DNA of 64,000 nt from Kumtagia sp963829135 (lineage in GTDB: Bacteria; Pseudomonadota; Alphaproteobacteria; Rhizobiales; Rhizobiaceae): assembly GCA_963829135.1 (NCBI GenBank), contig CAWHHO010000008.1, positions 744,001 through 808,000 on the forward strand, written 5' to 3'. Shown in pieces: positions 55,188-63,578 of the stretch (the first letter of the stretch is position 1; the number at the start of each line of letters is the position of its first letter). The notes below the pieces were generated by a model. It did no database searches. It worked only from the letters and a program-made list of their open reading frames with translations, and was not told where the DNA came from. A program made the translations under genes and the position numbers.

Positions 55188-56930
55188 ATGCAACAGCTCA
55201 GTTTGAGAAGGCTTTCCCCAGCGATTGCGTTAACGCTGAATACGGCGCTGCTACCTGTCGCCTTTGCGGCTTCGCCAGCGCCGGCCGAAGGCGAGAACGG
55301 TATGGTGGTTACGGCCCAGCATCTGGCCTCGCAGATTGGCATCGACATTTTGAAGAATGGCGGCAACGCCGTCGATGCCGCAGTCGCGGTCGGCTATGCT
55401 TTGGCTGTCGTCTATCCGACAGCCGGCAATCTGGGTGGTGGCGGGTTTATGACCATCCGGCTCAAAGACGGAAAGACGACCTTCCTCGATTTTCGGGAGC
55501 GGGCGCCGCTTGCCTCCACCAAGACGATGTATCTCGACAAGGACGGCAATCCGATCCCCGGCGCCAGCACCGATGGATACATGGCGGTAGGTGTACCGGG
55601 CTCCGTCGCCGGCTTTGAGATGGCGCGCGAGAAATATGGATCCAAGACACGTCAGGATCTGCTGGCACCGGCGATCAAGCTGGCAAAGGAAGGCTTCGTA
55701 CTGGAGCCGGGAGATGTAGTATCGTTCGCCGACGGCAACGACATGCTGGCCAAAGATCCGGCGGCGTCGAAGATCTTCCTGGACGATGGCAAACCGCTGA
55801 AACTTGGCGCGACGCTGGTGCAGCCCGACCTTGCCAAGTCACTTACCGCGATCGCCGAACGTGGCGCCGATGCCTTTTACAAGGGCGAAATAGCCGATCT
55901 GATCGTCAGCGCCAGCGTCGCCAACGGTGGCATTCTGGCAAAGCAGGACTTTGAAGAATATAAGGTACGTGAGCTGGAACCCGTAAAATGCAGCTACCGG
56001 GGCTTCGAGATCGCGTCGTCGCCGCCGCCGTCGTCCGGCGGACTCATAATCTGCGAAATCCTAAACGTGCTGGAGGGCTACCCGATCTCTTATCTCGGCT
56101 ACGGCTCGGCCGAGACGACACGACTTATGGTAGAAGCCATGCGCCACGCCTTTGTTGACCGGAACACGGCGTTAGGTGATCCAGACTACGTTAAGAACCC
56201 CGTCGAGAAACTCACCAGCGAGGCCTACGCCGAAGAGATCCGCGCGCGCATCGATCCATACCGAGCCGGCGTGAGCGAGGCGCTCAAGCCGAGCGGCTTC
56301 GGCGAGTCAACTGAGACGACACACTATTCAATCATCGACCGGAACGGAAATGCGGTCGCCGTGACTTACACGCTTAACGGCTCTTTCGGTACCGGAAAGG
56401 TGGCAGAGGGCACCGGGATCCTGCTCAACAACGAAATGGATGACTTCACCATGAAGCCCGGCGTTCCGAACCTCTACGGGTTGGTGCAAGGGGAGGCCAA
56501 TGCAATCGAGCCGCGCAAGTCGCCGCTGTCGTCGATGAGCCCTACGATTGTCTCAAAGGACGGCAAACCGTTCATGGTGATCGGTAGCCCAGGTGGGTCG
56601 CGTATCATCACCATCACGCTCGAGGCGATCATGAACGTGGTCGACCACGGCATGGATCTGCAGGAGGCAATCGATGCCCCACGCGTGCATCACCAGTGGC
56701 TGCCGGACAGGGTGTTGATGGAACCCTATGCGCTGTCGCCTGATACCCTCAGGCTTCTGGCCGGTATGGGTTATCAAGTCGGCATCGATCCAGACTGGAC
56801 GATTTGGGGAGAGGCGGCCGGCATCCTCGTCGGCGGTAAGAACCTGAAACAGATCGAGGCAGGTGACGGCGCGCACTACTATGGCGCCATCGACAGCCGG
56901 GCAACCGCCGGAGCCGCAATCGGTTATTGA
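55188..56930 (+). CDS. ggt: gamma-glutamyltransferase
   Basis: 580 aa, the usual precursor length. A signal peptide (LSPAIALTLNTALLPVAFAA, cleavage about residue 28) sends it to the periplasm. The large-subunit part has MVVTAQHLASQIGIDILKNG, GGNAVDAAVAVGYALAVVYP and GNLGGGGFMTIRLKDG. The autoprocessing Thr is the second Thr of ESTETTHYSIIDRNGNAVA. Small-subunit motifs SPLSSMSPTIV and MVIGSPGGSRIITITLEAIM complete it. It cleaves glutathione and other gamma-glutamyl compounds. The gene is intact but sits beside several pseudogenes, so it may be part of an acquired segment. Confidence 0.94.
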   Translation: MQQLSLRRLSPAIALTLNTALLPVAFAASPAPAEGENGMVVTAQHLASQIGIDILKNGGNAVDAAVAVGYALAVVYPTAGNLGGGGFMTIRLKDGKTTFLDFRERAPLASTKTMYLDKDGNPIPGASTDGYMAVGVPGSVAGFEMAREKYGSKTRQDLLAPAIKLAKEGFVLEPGDVVSFADGNDMLAKDPAASKIFLDDGKPLKLGATLVQPDLAKSLTAIAERGADAFYKGEIADLIVSASVANGGILAKQDFEEYKVRELEPVKCSYRGFEIASSPPPSSGGLIICEILNVLEGYPISYLGYGSAETTRLMVEAMRHAFVDRNTALGDPDYVKNPVEKLTSEAYAEEIRARIDPYRAGVSEALKPSGFGESTETTHYSIIDRNGNAVAVTYTLNGSFGTGKVAEGTGILLNNEMDDFTMKPGVPNLYGLVQGEANAIEPRKSPLSSMSPTIVSKDGKPFMVIGSPGGSRIITITLEAIMNVVDHGMDLQEAIDAPRVHHQWLPDRVLMEPYALSPDTLRLLAGMGYQVGIDPDWTIWGEAAGILVGGKNLKQIEAGDGAHYYGAIDSRATAGAAIGY

Positions 56931-57049
56931 GTTCTGTCCGTTCAATTGGGTTGTCGCCGGCGGCACGGGCGATCGCGCGACTGCTAAGCCAGGGTCAGGA
57001 CCTGTCAATATCACAGTGCACTTCCGCCACGAGTTTTGGACGCAGTCGA

Positions 57050-57450
57050 ATGACCACACTTTCAATAGAAATCGCGTGGTCTGCCCATGCAGGGCAGGCC
57101 GACAAAGCAGGTGCACCCTACGTCCTTCATCCGCTGCGCATGATGCTTCCCATAAGCAGCCCGACCCGAGATGATGGCTGTGTGCTCATGAAATGATCGA
57201 GCATGGCCCGGATGGACGCTCGATCGGCAAGGGGAAAGAGGAGTCCCGGCAGAATTTATCGCCGCCGATCGCGCGTCACTAAGCTGCCAGCAGGGGAGGA
57301 TTATGCCAACTTCATTCGCCGTGCGGCGATCGATCCAGTAGCGCGTCGTGTGAAACATGCTGACTTGGCGGACAACATGGATCTGGCGCGCATATCACAG
57401 CCGACACAACGGGACCGATCTCGGCTGGAGGGATGTCGCCGTGCACATGG
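57050..57450 (+). pseudogene. decayed HD-domain phosphohydrolase (RelA/SpoT-HD-like)
   Basis: MTTLSIEIAWSAHAGQADKA, then GAPYVLHPLRMML, matches the start of small HD hydrolases of the RelA/SpoT type. Further on, RVTKLPAGEDYANFIRRAAI and then ARRVKHADLADNMDLARIS match the last part. Between them (57165-57270) the frame changes at least twice (PAEFIAAD in another frame). An in-frame TGA follows the first part, and the metal-binding H-D core is not recoverable. It is a real pseudogene, not a single-base sequencing break. Confidence 0.7.
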
Positions 57451-57625
57451 TTTCCTAGTTCCCTACGCTAAACCCGCCGCGCTGCTAACCTCAAATTCTC
57501 GTATCGCCAGTCCGCTCCGGTAGAGCTCCGCCGGGTGGCAATCTTGACGCTGGTCACAATCCACACGATTGGCATGAGTGCCAGCCAGCCGTTCAAAACC
57601 AGACCTCAACTAAATCCCGCCACGT

Positions 57626-57760
57626 TCACCTTTGCACGGAAACTAAAACCAGCACGTAGACGGTCAAACCCAGCATCAGGCAAATGTTCAACGGCATCCA
57701 CCAGCCGACAAAATATCGAAGAGGAAATCGTTTAACGTCCAGAATAGGTTTTGGCGGCAT
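57626..57760 (-). CDS. possible very small membrane protein, 44 aa
   Basis: MPPKPILDVKRFPLRYFVGW leads into a single hydrophobic helix (WMPLNICLMLGLTVYVLVLV) and ends SVQR. Beyond its stop, the minus strand continues with RDLVEVWF and, in another frame, LNGWLALMPIVWIVTSVKIA. A longer two-helix protein may therefore have been split by a stop and a shift. No clear Shine-Dalgarno. It is either a small membrane protein or a remnant. Confidence 0.3.
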   Translation of the reverse strand: MPPKPILDVKRFPLRYFVGWWMPLNICLMLGLTVYVLVLVSVQR

Positions 57761-57806
57761 AAACGTCTCTCTGTGGTCCCAGTCGGAAGCAGAGCTAAAG
57801 TTTAAA

Positions 57807-58094
57807 TTATTGTGGCAGGTCGCACTTCAGGCTCGAGGAGATTGCCTCCAGCAGAGCAAGCGACTTTTGCAGGGTCGCCGCCGATTGTCCGCGCGACAGT
57901 GATGCAGCAATATCTTCTTTTACCTCTGCGGCGGTATTCACAATGTCGAGGGCCTCCGGCACGTCAATCACCGATTTCGCGATCAGGCCGTGGATGAGGC
58001 TTTCTACCAGCAGCATGGCGTCCTGTCCATGTGAGTCGGGACCCCGGTATTCAACGCGATCAGCGTTGTTGTCGCTAAATGCTCTGGCCGTCAC
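57807..58094 (-). CDS. small uncharacterised protein, 95 aa
   Basis: AMLLVESLIHGLIAKSVIDV and EALDIVNTAAEVKEDIAASL form a helical, mildly hydrophobic core, followed by a Leu/Ser-rich helix (TLQKSLALLEAISSSL). No signal peptide or membrane helix. I do not recognise a named family, though the pattern recurs in my memory of short alphaproteobacterial proteins. The frame is intact in a region otherwise full of remnants. Confidence 0.5.
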   Translation of the reverse strand: MTARAFSDNNADRVEYRGPDSHGQDAMLLVESLIHGLIAKSVIDVPEALDIVNTAAEVKEDIAASLSRGQSAATLQKSLALLEAISSSLKCDLPQ

Positions 58095-58257
58095 AGCTTC
58101 AACTCCGGTTTGGCGAGAGCGCTTCGTCTCCCAGCCGTCGGAGCCGATTAGAAGGCGCCGGGCGATCTGGTGTATAGCAATTCGATTGCGGGATATTCAT
58201 CCAGATTAACTTTCGATAATAACTTTGGTTATTAATGAAAATTATGTGTCGGGCGAT

Positions 58258-58480
58258 TATGCTTCTTGGAAATCTCTGCATAAGAAAACGGTTTCGGCCA
58301 TTGGCCCCGGAAGAAGATCATATCCGTGCGGCGACCTCCAGCCTACGCAAATTGGCAGCCGGGCAGGACTTGGTACGGGAGGGTGACCGGCCTGGTCCGA
58401 GTCTTTGTGATGCCCGGATGGGTTGGCGTGCCGGTACAAGATTCTACCCAGAGGGCCGCGACAAGTGGTGTCGAAAGTCG
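58258..58480 (+). pseudogene. dead partial copy of the Crp/Fnr-type regulator gene
   Basis: FRPLAPEEDHIRAATSSLRK followed by LAAGQDLVREGDRPGP parallels the N-terminus of the intact regulator at 59796-60515 (FGPLTPEEVNLLRAATSSPH, then RMAAGRDLIREGDRPGP). The DNA match continues past a frame change (gatgcccggatgggttggcgtgccggtacaagattct, in part). The rest of the sensor domain and the helix-turn-helix are missing, so this is a decayed paralogue lying on the other side of the glycine-rich gene. Confidence 0.75.
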
Positions 58481-58751
58481 TGCCGCCTGCAGCCAGCAAT
58501 ACTGCGATGGCCGCGATCTGATGTCGAAGCAAGGCACATCTCTAGTATCTGGATGGCAATCCTAAAGCGGCTCCAGTTGTCGCTACGATCCGAAACTGCT
58601 GGGCTTCCTGGCCCCATGCGCAATCTGAATTCAGTGAAAGCATTTTGAATTGTTCGGCAGGAAGTCAATACGGCGAACGCCCCGATTCGGGAGCGTGGCG
58701 TTCGGTCATGTCAGAGGCGAGCACTTAAACTTAGCGCCGCCGCGGGCGGTA

Positions 58752-59600
58752 TTAGTCACCGCCGCCTCTGCCGCCGCGCGAGCCTTCGCCGCCGCCTCTG
58801 CCGCCGCCGCGAGCCTTCAGCGCCGCCTCTGCCGCCCCGCGAGCCTTCAGCGCCGCCTCTACCCCCGCCCGAACCTTCAGCGCTGCCGCCGCCCGATCCC
58901 TCACCGCCGCCGCCGCCCGAGCCTTCACCGCCGCCGCCGCCCGAGCCTTCACCGCCGCCGCCACCACCCGAGCCTTCACCGCCGCCACCACCCGAGCCTT
59001 CACCGCCGCCGCCGCCACCCGAGCCTTCGCCGCCGCCGCCGCCCGAGCCTCCGCCGCTGCTGCCACGTTGCCGCCGCCCGATCCTCCACCGCCGCCCCAC
59101 CGTCCGATCCGCCGCCGCCGCTGCTGTTGCCGCCGCCCGATCCTCCAGCCGCCACCGCTGCCACCCCTCCGCCGCCCGAGCCTCACCGCCGCCAGCTCCC
59201 CGGTTCCACCGCCTGAGCCTCCACCGCTGCCGCCCGAGCCCCCGCCGCCACCGCTGCTGCCACCGGTTCCTCTACCTGAACCTGCACCGCTGCCACCCGT
59301 CTCGCCGCTCCTTGCTACCCCGCCAGCACGGCTGCGCCTGTCTGAGTCTGTATTGTTGAGAATATTTTGAATCAGGGAAGTGGTGATCGGTGGGCATTGG
59401 TCGAGATCTTGTTTCGTCAGAATATTCGCCCGGTTCAAGGCGATGCAGCACAGTTCATAGTTGCTCTCGGAAAGGGGGGTGCATTGCTGCGCCGTCATCA
59501 TTGATCGTACAGGCGCTACGGCGCCAGCAGGAACGGTTGCCGCAAATGACAGGATGGGAACGAGCACCAGGCTGGTGTTCGTAAGCAAAAATCTTGACAT
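58752..59600 (-). CDS. secreted glycine-rich protein with Cys-containing head (reading frame uncertain in the repeats)
   Basis: The N-terminus MSRFLLTNTSLVLVPILSFA with ATVPAGA is a signal peptide. A short head follows with Cys40, Cys51-Cys52 and Cys69 (C-x10-CC-x16-C; ESNYELCCIALNRANILT). From about residue 95 the protein is Gly-rich (GGSGAGSGRGTGGSSGGGGG). In the distal half the frame as sequenced turns to Ala/Arg-rich, while another frame at 58790-59080 reads regular E-G-S-G(n) repeats. The intended product is therefore probably Gly/Glu/Ser repeats to the end, EGSRGGRGGGD, with indels in the repeat. Function unknown; perhaps an extracellular or surface protein. The head family is not known to me. 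Confidence 0.55.
   Translation of the reverse strand: MSRFLLTNTSLVLVPILSFAATVPAGAVAPVRSMMTAQQCTPLSESNYELCCIALNRANILTKQDLDQCPPITTSLIQNILNNTDSDRRSRAGGVARSGETGGSGAGSGRGTGGSSGGGGGSGGSGGGSGGGTGELAAVRLGRRRGGSGGGWRIGRRQQQRRRRIGRWGGGGGSGGGNVAAAAEARAAAAAKARVAAAAVKARVVAAVKARVVAAAVKARAAAAVKARAAAAVRDRAAAALKVRAGVEAALKARGAAEAALKARGGGRGGGEGSRGGRGGGD
58790..59060. repeat. GC-rich minisatellite of 24-27-bp units
   Basis: Imperfect tandem units of the form gagccttcaccgccgccgcc(gccc/accaccc) repeat at least six times, with unit lengths of 24 and 27 bases. On the minus strand each encodes E-G-S followed by five or six Gly. Copies near the left end are more divergent (gagccttcagcgccgcctct). Length differences are multiples of three, so the repeat evolves under coding constraint, although the present sequence has frame errors around it. 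Confidence 0.75.
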
Positions 59601-59795
59601 AGTGAGCCCCGTTTAATTAAGTGCTATCAGCACAAATCCCAATCCCGCGATAATATTCATGTATAGTTTTTCTGTTTGCAAATAACGACTGATTTCAGCG
59701 CGAGATAATTTCTGATGTAAAACACTAATCTATGTTAATGTTCGACAATAAATTTGGCGTATATCAATAGACTTTGTCTCGTGAGATATTAATTT
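59601..59795. other. AT-rich divergent promoter region
   Basis: An unusually AT-rich gap for this window between the glycine-rich gene (minus) and the Crp/Fnr gene (plus). It likely holds both promoters. No perfect FNR or CRP palindrome was seen by eye. The base composition shift suggests transferred DNA. Confidence 0.5.
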
Positions 59796-60515
59796 GTGGA
59801 AAGCTCCTTCATAAGGAAACTGGCGGGTTTCGGCCCATTGACTCCGGAAGAGGTCAATCTCCTTCGCGCGGCGACCTCCAGCCCGCACAGGATGGCGGCT
59901 GGGCGCGACCTGATACGGGAGGGTGACCGGCCTGGTCCGGTCTTTGTGATGCTTGAAGGCTGGGCGTGCCGCTACAAGATTCTGCCGAGCGGCTCACGAC
60001 AGGTGCTGGCCTACCTGATGCCGGGCGACTCCTGCGACCTTCACATTGGCCTGCTTGCGGAGATGGATCACAGCATTCAGACCATCGCGCCAGCCGTTGT
60101 GGCAAGGATCGAACGTCCCGAAATGGACTCGATCCTGGACAATCACAGGGGTATTGCGAAAGCGATGTACATTGCTCAGATGATTAACGAAGGCACCATG
60201 CGCGCCTGGATCACCAGCATGGGGCGTCGCACCAGCATCCAGCGGGTAGCCCACCTGATGTGTGAATTGTATCTCAGGGCACGCAATATCGGACTGACTT
60301 CTGATTCGCTCACCTTGCCTTTGTCACAACTGCTGCTGGCGGATTCGCTCGGCATGACCCATGTCCATCTGAACCGGGTCCTGAAGGAATTGCGGCTCAG
60401 TGGCGCCATGAGCCTTCAGCGGGGCAGTCTGACCATCCAGGACGCGAGCAAGCTGGTGCAGATTGCGGGCTTCGATGAGAATTACCTCCATCGGCGCCTT
60501 CGGCCGGCAGCGTAG
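59796..60515 (+). CDS. Crp/Fnr-family transcriptional regulator
   Basis: 239 aa. The N-terminal cNMP-like sensor domain has REGDRPGPVFVMLEGWACRY and RQVLAYLMPGDSCDLHIGLL. The C-terminal HTH lies in SLTLPLSQLLLADSLGMTHV and HLNRVLKELRLSGAMSLQRG. No Cys cluster for an iron-sulphur centre is visible at the N-terminus, so it is not a classic Fnr. The GTG start at 59796 is used because conserved sequence begins there. Divergent from the secreted glycine-rich gene, which is its likely target; a dead paralogue lies beyond that gene. Confidence 0.85.
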   Translation: MESSFIRKLAGFGPLTPEEVNLLRAATSSPHRMAAGRDLIREGDRPGPVFVMLEGWACRYKILPSGSRQVLAYLMPGDSCDLHIGLLAEMDHSIQTIAPAVVARIERPEMDSILDNHRGIAKAMYIAQMINEGTMRAWITSMGRRTSIQRVAHLMCELYLRARNIGLTSDSLTLPLSQLLLADSLGMTHVHLNRVLKELRLSGAMSLQRGSLTIQDASKLVQIAGFDENYLHRRLRPAA

Positions 60516-60569
60516 CGAGCTGGCCTCCGCCCTGCGTCGTCCGGCGCGTTTTTCTTACGTCCCTTTGAT

Positions 60570-60905
60570 CTAACTGTTTGGTCCCGGCATTTGCTGGAGC
60601 GGGTTGAGTTTGATGCGTTGCGGTTGTGACGCCCACGCCTTGCAGATGAACTCGTAGGGCGTGAGACCTTTGAGGGTCTTGAGCCTGCGAGCGAAGTTGT
60701 AGGCGGCGACGAAGTCGGCGAGGTATTGCCGGAGTTGGTCGTGGCTCTCGTAGTAGAAGCGCTTGACAGTCGCGTCCTTGATGGTCCGGTTCATCCTCTC
60801 GACTTGGCCGTTGGTCCACGGATGTCTGGCCTTGGTCGTTCGATGCTCGATGTCATTCGTGGCGCAAGTGTACTCGAATGCATGGGCCCGAAAGCCTGCA
60901 ACATA
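60570..60905 (-). mobile_element. IS481-type transposase, C-terminal remnant
   Basis: The minus strand reads VAGFRAHAFEYTCATNDIEH, RTTKARHPWTNGQVERMNRT, IKDATVKRFYYESHDQLRQY and LADFVAAYNFARRLKTLKGL to PLQQMPGPNS. The catalytic Glu of the DDE triad is in WTNGQVERMNR. The first two Asp and the N-terminal helix-turn-helix are missing, so the element is dead. No inverted ends or target repeats could be identified. Confidence 0.8.
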
Positions 60906-61512
60906 GTCGGAGCTTCGAGCTCGTTCTCTTGATCAGGCCAAAGGATCAGCGGACACCATCAAGGCCAGCGGTCACAGTACCGCAACAGCAGGCCGGAGAC
61001 ATGACCGCACCTGCGACCATCCCATCGCCCAAAACAAACCCTTGATCAGCGGGCGCCGTCCAGACAAGACTATGCTGTATCGCTCGACGGACCGCCTCTG
61101 TCGTTTGTCTCACTGCCCATTGCCGCGTCCTCGTGTCCCGCTCAATTGAGTTCTTGGGCAAGTCCGATAAGAAGCCGTTCCGGCTTGCGGATGTAGCGGA
61201 GCCGATAGACGTCCTTATGATGGACGACTTCGCCGACGAGCCGCGGGTGCGGAGCTTTTCGAGCGTCTCGTCGAGGTGTCCACAGTGAACATGATGCGGA
61301 GGTTAGCCCAGGGAGTTGACCGGGGCATCCCGGCGATCTGCGACGACAGGCGGCGTAAGGAAGCGGTAGAGTCAAGGCTGTGACCATCCGGCGGGCGTAT
61401 CCTGGCAATTTCGACTTGCTGATCGCCAGTCCACTAACACGTCCGGCCCATTCTCCATGGGTCGTCGCCCGCCCTTCTGAAACGATGACGCTCTCCGTTT
61501 GGGTTCCGGCTG
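60906..61512. other. debris between the IS remnant and the MFS transporter gene
   Basis: About 600 bases with no intact gene. On the minus strand, the segment ending at 61142 reads HPRLVGEVVHHKDVYRLRYI followed by RKPERLLIGLAQELN and a stop. It looks like the C-terminus of a lost gene that I cannot name. The rest shows no family-like sequence. Confidence 0.4.
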
Positions 61513-62952
61513 CTACCGCTGCGATTTCCGCGTCCGATCGCGCACCAGCATGCTCGTGGCGATCAGCCCGATTGCCGCGAAGGGCAAACATGACGCGAAG
61601 ACCCATCGGGCAACATTCGCGGCGTCTGCGGCCGTCTCAATGGACAGCAGACCCGAGGCATTCGCCACGATCCCGACATAGGCCGCGCCGAGAGCGTAGC
61701 CGAGCCTCTGTATCGTGGGGATCGCTCCGGAAATTCGCTGGACCTCTTCGGCACCGGCGAGCCCCATCGTTCGCCTGAGAATGAATGTCCACGCCATCCC
61801 GAAACCGCCGCCCTCCATAGCCGCGAAGACGGCGATCAGCCAGACAGGGCCGTTGGGAACCGCATGGAGAAAGCCGAGGATGCTGAGGGTCACGACCGTC
61901 ATGCCGAGGGCGATCATCAGCCGATCGAACCGCTCGGGCAATCCGCTGACCAGAACGGCCATGACCGTCCAGCTGACGGACGAACAGGCAACGATGTAAC
62001 CGGCAGTCAGCGCGGATACGCCGTGGATGGCCGTTACCAGGAGCGGCCCGAACGCCGTGACGGCGATAGTCGCCAATGACATGGACAGGATCATGAGAAG
62101 CGCGGCACCAGCCGGCCGCCACGGATCGAACGGACGACGCGGAAGAAGCCGGGTGTCGCTCGCGCGCTCGTCCAACCACAGAAAGGCGATCAGGCAGACC
62201 AGACCGGCGGCAACGGAAGGGACCGTTCGCAGGATCGAGACCTCGACGCCACCAAAGGCGACCAGAACGACGGCGAGACACAACAAGGACAGACGCTTGA
62301 CAGGGAACTCAGTAGCGTCGGCCGTGGATCGTGTCACGCCCGCGTCGCTTCGCAAGACGATCCAGAGGGCGAGTGCGAATGCCTGGCAGGCAAAGAAGGC
62401 GAAGCCCCAACGCCAGCTCGCATATTGCACGAAGAAGCCGCCGACCAGCGGCCCGGCGAATGCCGAGACGCCCCAAAGGGTCGAAACCGCCGCCATCGCG
62501 CGCGCGATATAGCGGCGCGGGAACATCAGGCCGACCGCGACGAAGCCCATCGCCACCAGACCGCCGCCGCCGAGTCCTTGCAGGGCGCGTCCCGTCAGAA
62601 GCAACGGCATGGTCGGGCTGACGGCACTAAGGATGCAGCCGAACCCGAACAGGATGGCGGCCATGCTCATCGGCGTTCGCAGGCCGAAGCGCATTATCAG
62701 CAACGCGCTTGCCGCTCCCGCGACGATTGATCCGATTTCGTACAGCGAGACGGACCAGCCCACCAAAGCGACCCCGCCGATCTCGGCCACGATGGAAGGG
62801 AGCATGGTGGCGACGATCAAGCTGTCGGCCGCGTGCAGCCAGACGGCGAGGCAAACCAAGGCGAGAGATGCCGCGTAATGGCTTCCAAAAAACTCCCTCC
62901 ATGAAACGAATGTTTCCGTGTCCTTCTCTGCGTCGCTGCCCGCGTCCGCCAT
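61513..62952 (-). CDS. MFS transporter, 14-helix drug-efflux type
   Basis: 479 aa with about 14 hydrophobic helices. LHAADSLIVATMLPSIVAEI and RALQGLGGGGLVAMGFVAVG match the DHA2-type drug:H+ antiporters; STLWGVSAFAGPLVGGFFVQ is the antiporter motif C-like stretch (G-P-x-x-G-G). It probably exports toxic organic compounds. It is divergent from a soxR remnant and preceded by a SoxR-type operator in a MerR-spaced promoter, so redox-cycling drugs are a likely inducer in the ancestral state. Confidence 0.85.
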   Translation of the reverse strand: MADAGSDAEKDTETFVSWREFFGSHYAASLALVCLAVWLHAADSLIVATMLPSIVAEIGGVALVGWSVSLYEIGSIVAGAASALLIMRFGLRTPMSMAAILFGFGCILSAVSPTMPLLLTGRALQGLGGGGLVAMGFVAVGLMFPRRYIARAMAAVSTLWGVSAFAGPLVGGFFVQYASWRWGFAFFACQAFALALWIVLRSDAGVTRSTADATEFPVKRLSLLCLAVVLVAFGGVEVSILRTVPSVAAGLVCLIAFLWLDERASDTRLLPRRPFDPWRPAGAALLMILSMSLATIAVTAFGPLLVTAIHGVSALTAGYIVACSSVSWTVMAVLVSGLPERFDRLMIALGMTVVTLSILGFLHAVPNGPVWLIAVFAAMEGGGFGMAWTFILRRTMGLAGAEEVQRISGAIPTIQRLGYALGAAYVGIVANASGLLSIETAADAANVARWVFASCLPFAAIGLIATSMLVRDRTRKSQR

Positions 62953-62976
62953 GCCCGTCTCCTCTTGACGGATATG

Positions 62977-63007
62977 TTGCTACCACCTCAACAATGGCTG
63001 AGGTCAA
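62977..63007 (-). promoter_or_regulatory. SoxR-type operator/promoter for the MFS gene
   Basis: The 20-bp palindrome ACCTCA-N8-TGAGGT (62985-63004) closely matches SoxR boxes of the ACCTCAA...TTGAGGT type. On the minus strand it sits between a -35 TTGACC (63007-63002) and a weak -10 TAGCAA (62982-62977) separated by 19 bases, the stretched spacing used by MerR-family activators. The MFS ATG follows 25 bp later. Confidence 0.75.
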
Positions 63008-63018
63008 AGAGATTGCGA

Positions 63019-63401
63019 ATGGCGAAGAAGGAATTTTCCGTCGGCGAACTCTCGCCCCGCAGCGGGTAGCCGGTTTCCACGCTCTTTTTCTATCAACGCA
63101 GGGGACTGATCGCATCCGTAGTTCGGCCAATCATCGAGTCTATCGGCGTGAGGTCCTGGGGCGAGTGACGGTAATAAGGATCGCACAGAGCGCGGGCATC
63201 CCGTTTGCCGAGATAGCCGAAGCGCTCTCTAAACTGCCAAGGGACACGTCCCCCGACACACACGACTGGGAGCGCATCGCCGAAAATTGGCATTACGATC
63301 TCACACGGCGGATTGAGCTTCTCACGGCGCTTCTCCTTGCATCTCTTGGCCGTTTCAAGCGCAATTTCGACAATACTAAATTAACAGATCCCGACTCCTA
63401 A
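63019..63401 (+). pseudogene. soxR: soxR pseudogene
   Basis: MAKKEFSVGELSPRSG runs into a TAG stop and then PVSTLFFYQRRGLIAS, the MerR-type helix-turn-helix of SoxR. After a one-base loss near 63115, SSANHRVYRREVLGRV and IRIAQSAGIPFAEIAEALSK follow, then DWERIAENWHYDLTRRIELL. The C-terminus ends LLASLGRFKRNFDN with no C-x2-C-x-C-x5-C cluster, so it could not hold the [2Fe-2S] centre. It carries a stop, a shift and a lost end, so it is truly dead. Confidence 0.8.
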
Positions 63402-63578
63402 GTTCACGACAGAACAACGCTGGCTGTTCCAGGCGACGAAGTGCCCACACTTTGCGAGTTACGTTCACAGACGCCACTGCGTTCGCGTCGGCGTCCGTCG
63501 TTCCGGGCTGGCTGCGCCGGCCAGGCGGAAAATAAGTATCATATGAGCCTATTCGCCACTACCGCTGGAAAGTCATGA

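Noticed and set aside
58790..59060. CRISPR array
   Set aside because: The units are contiguous, GC-rich and coding, with no unique spacers; it is a minisatellite.
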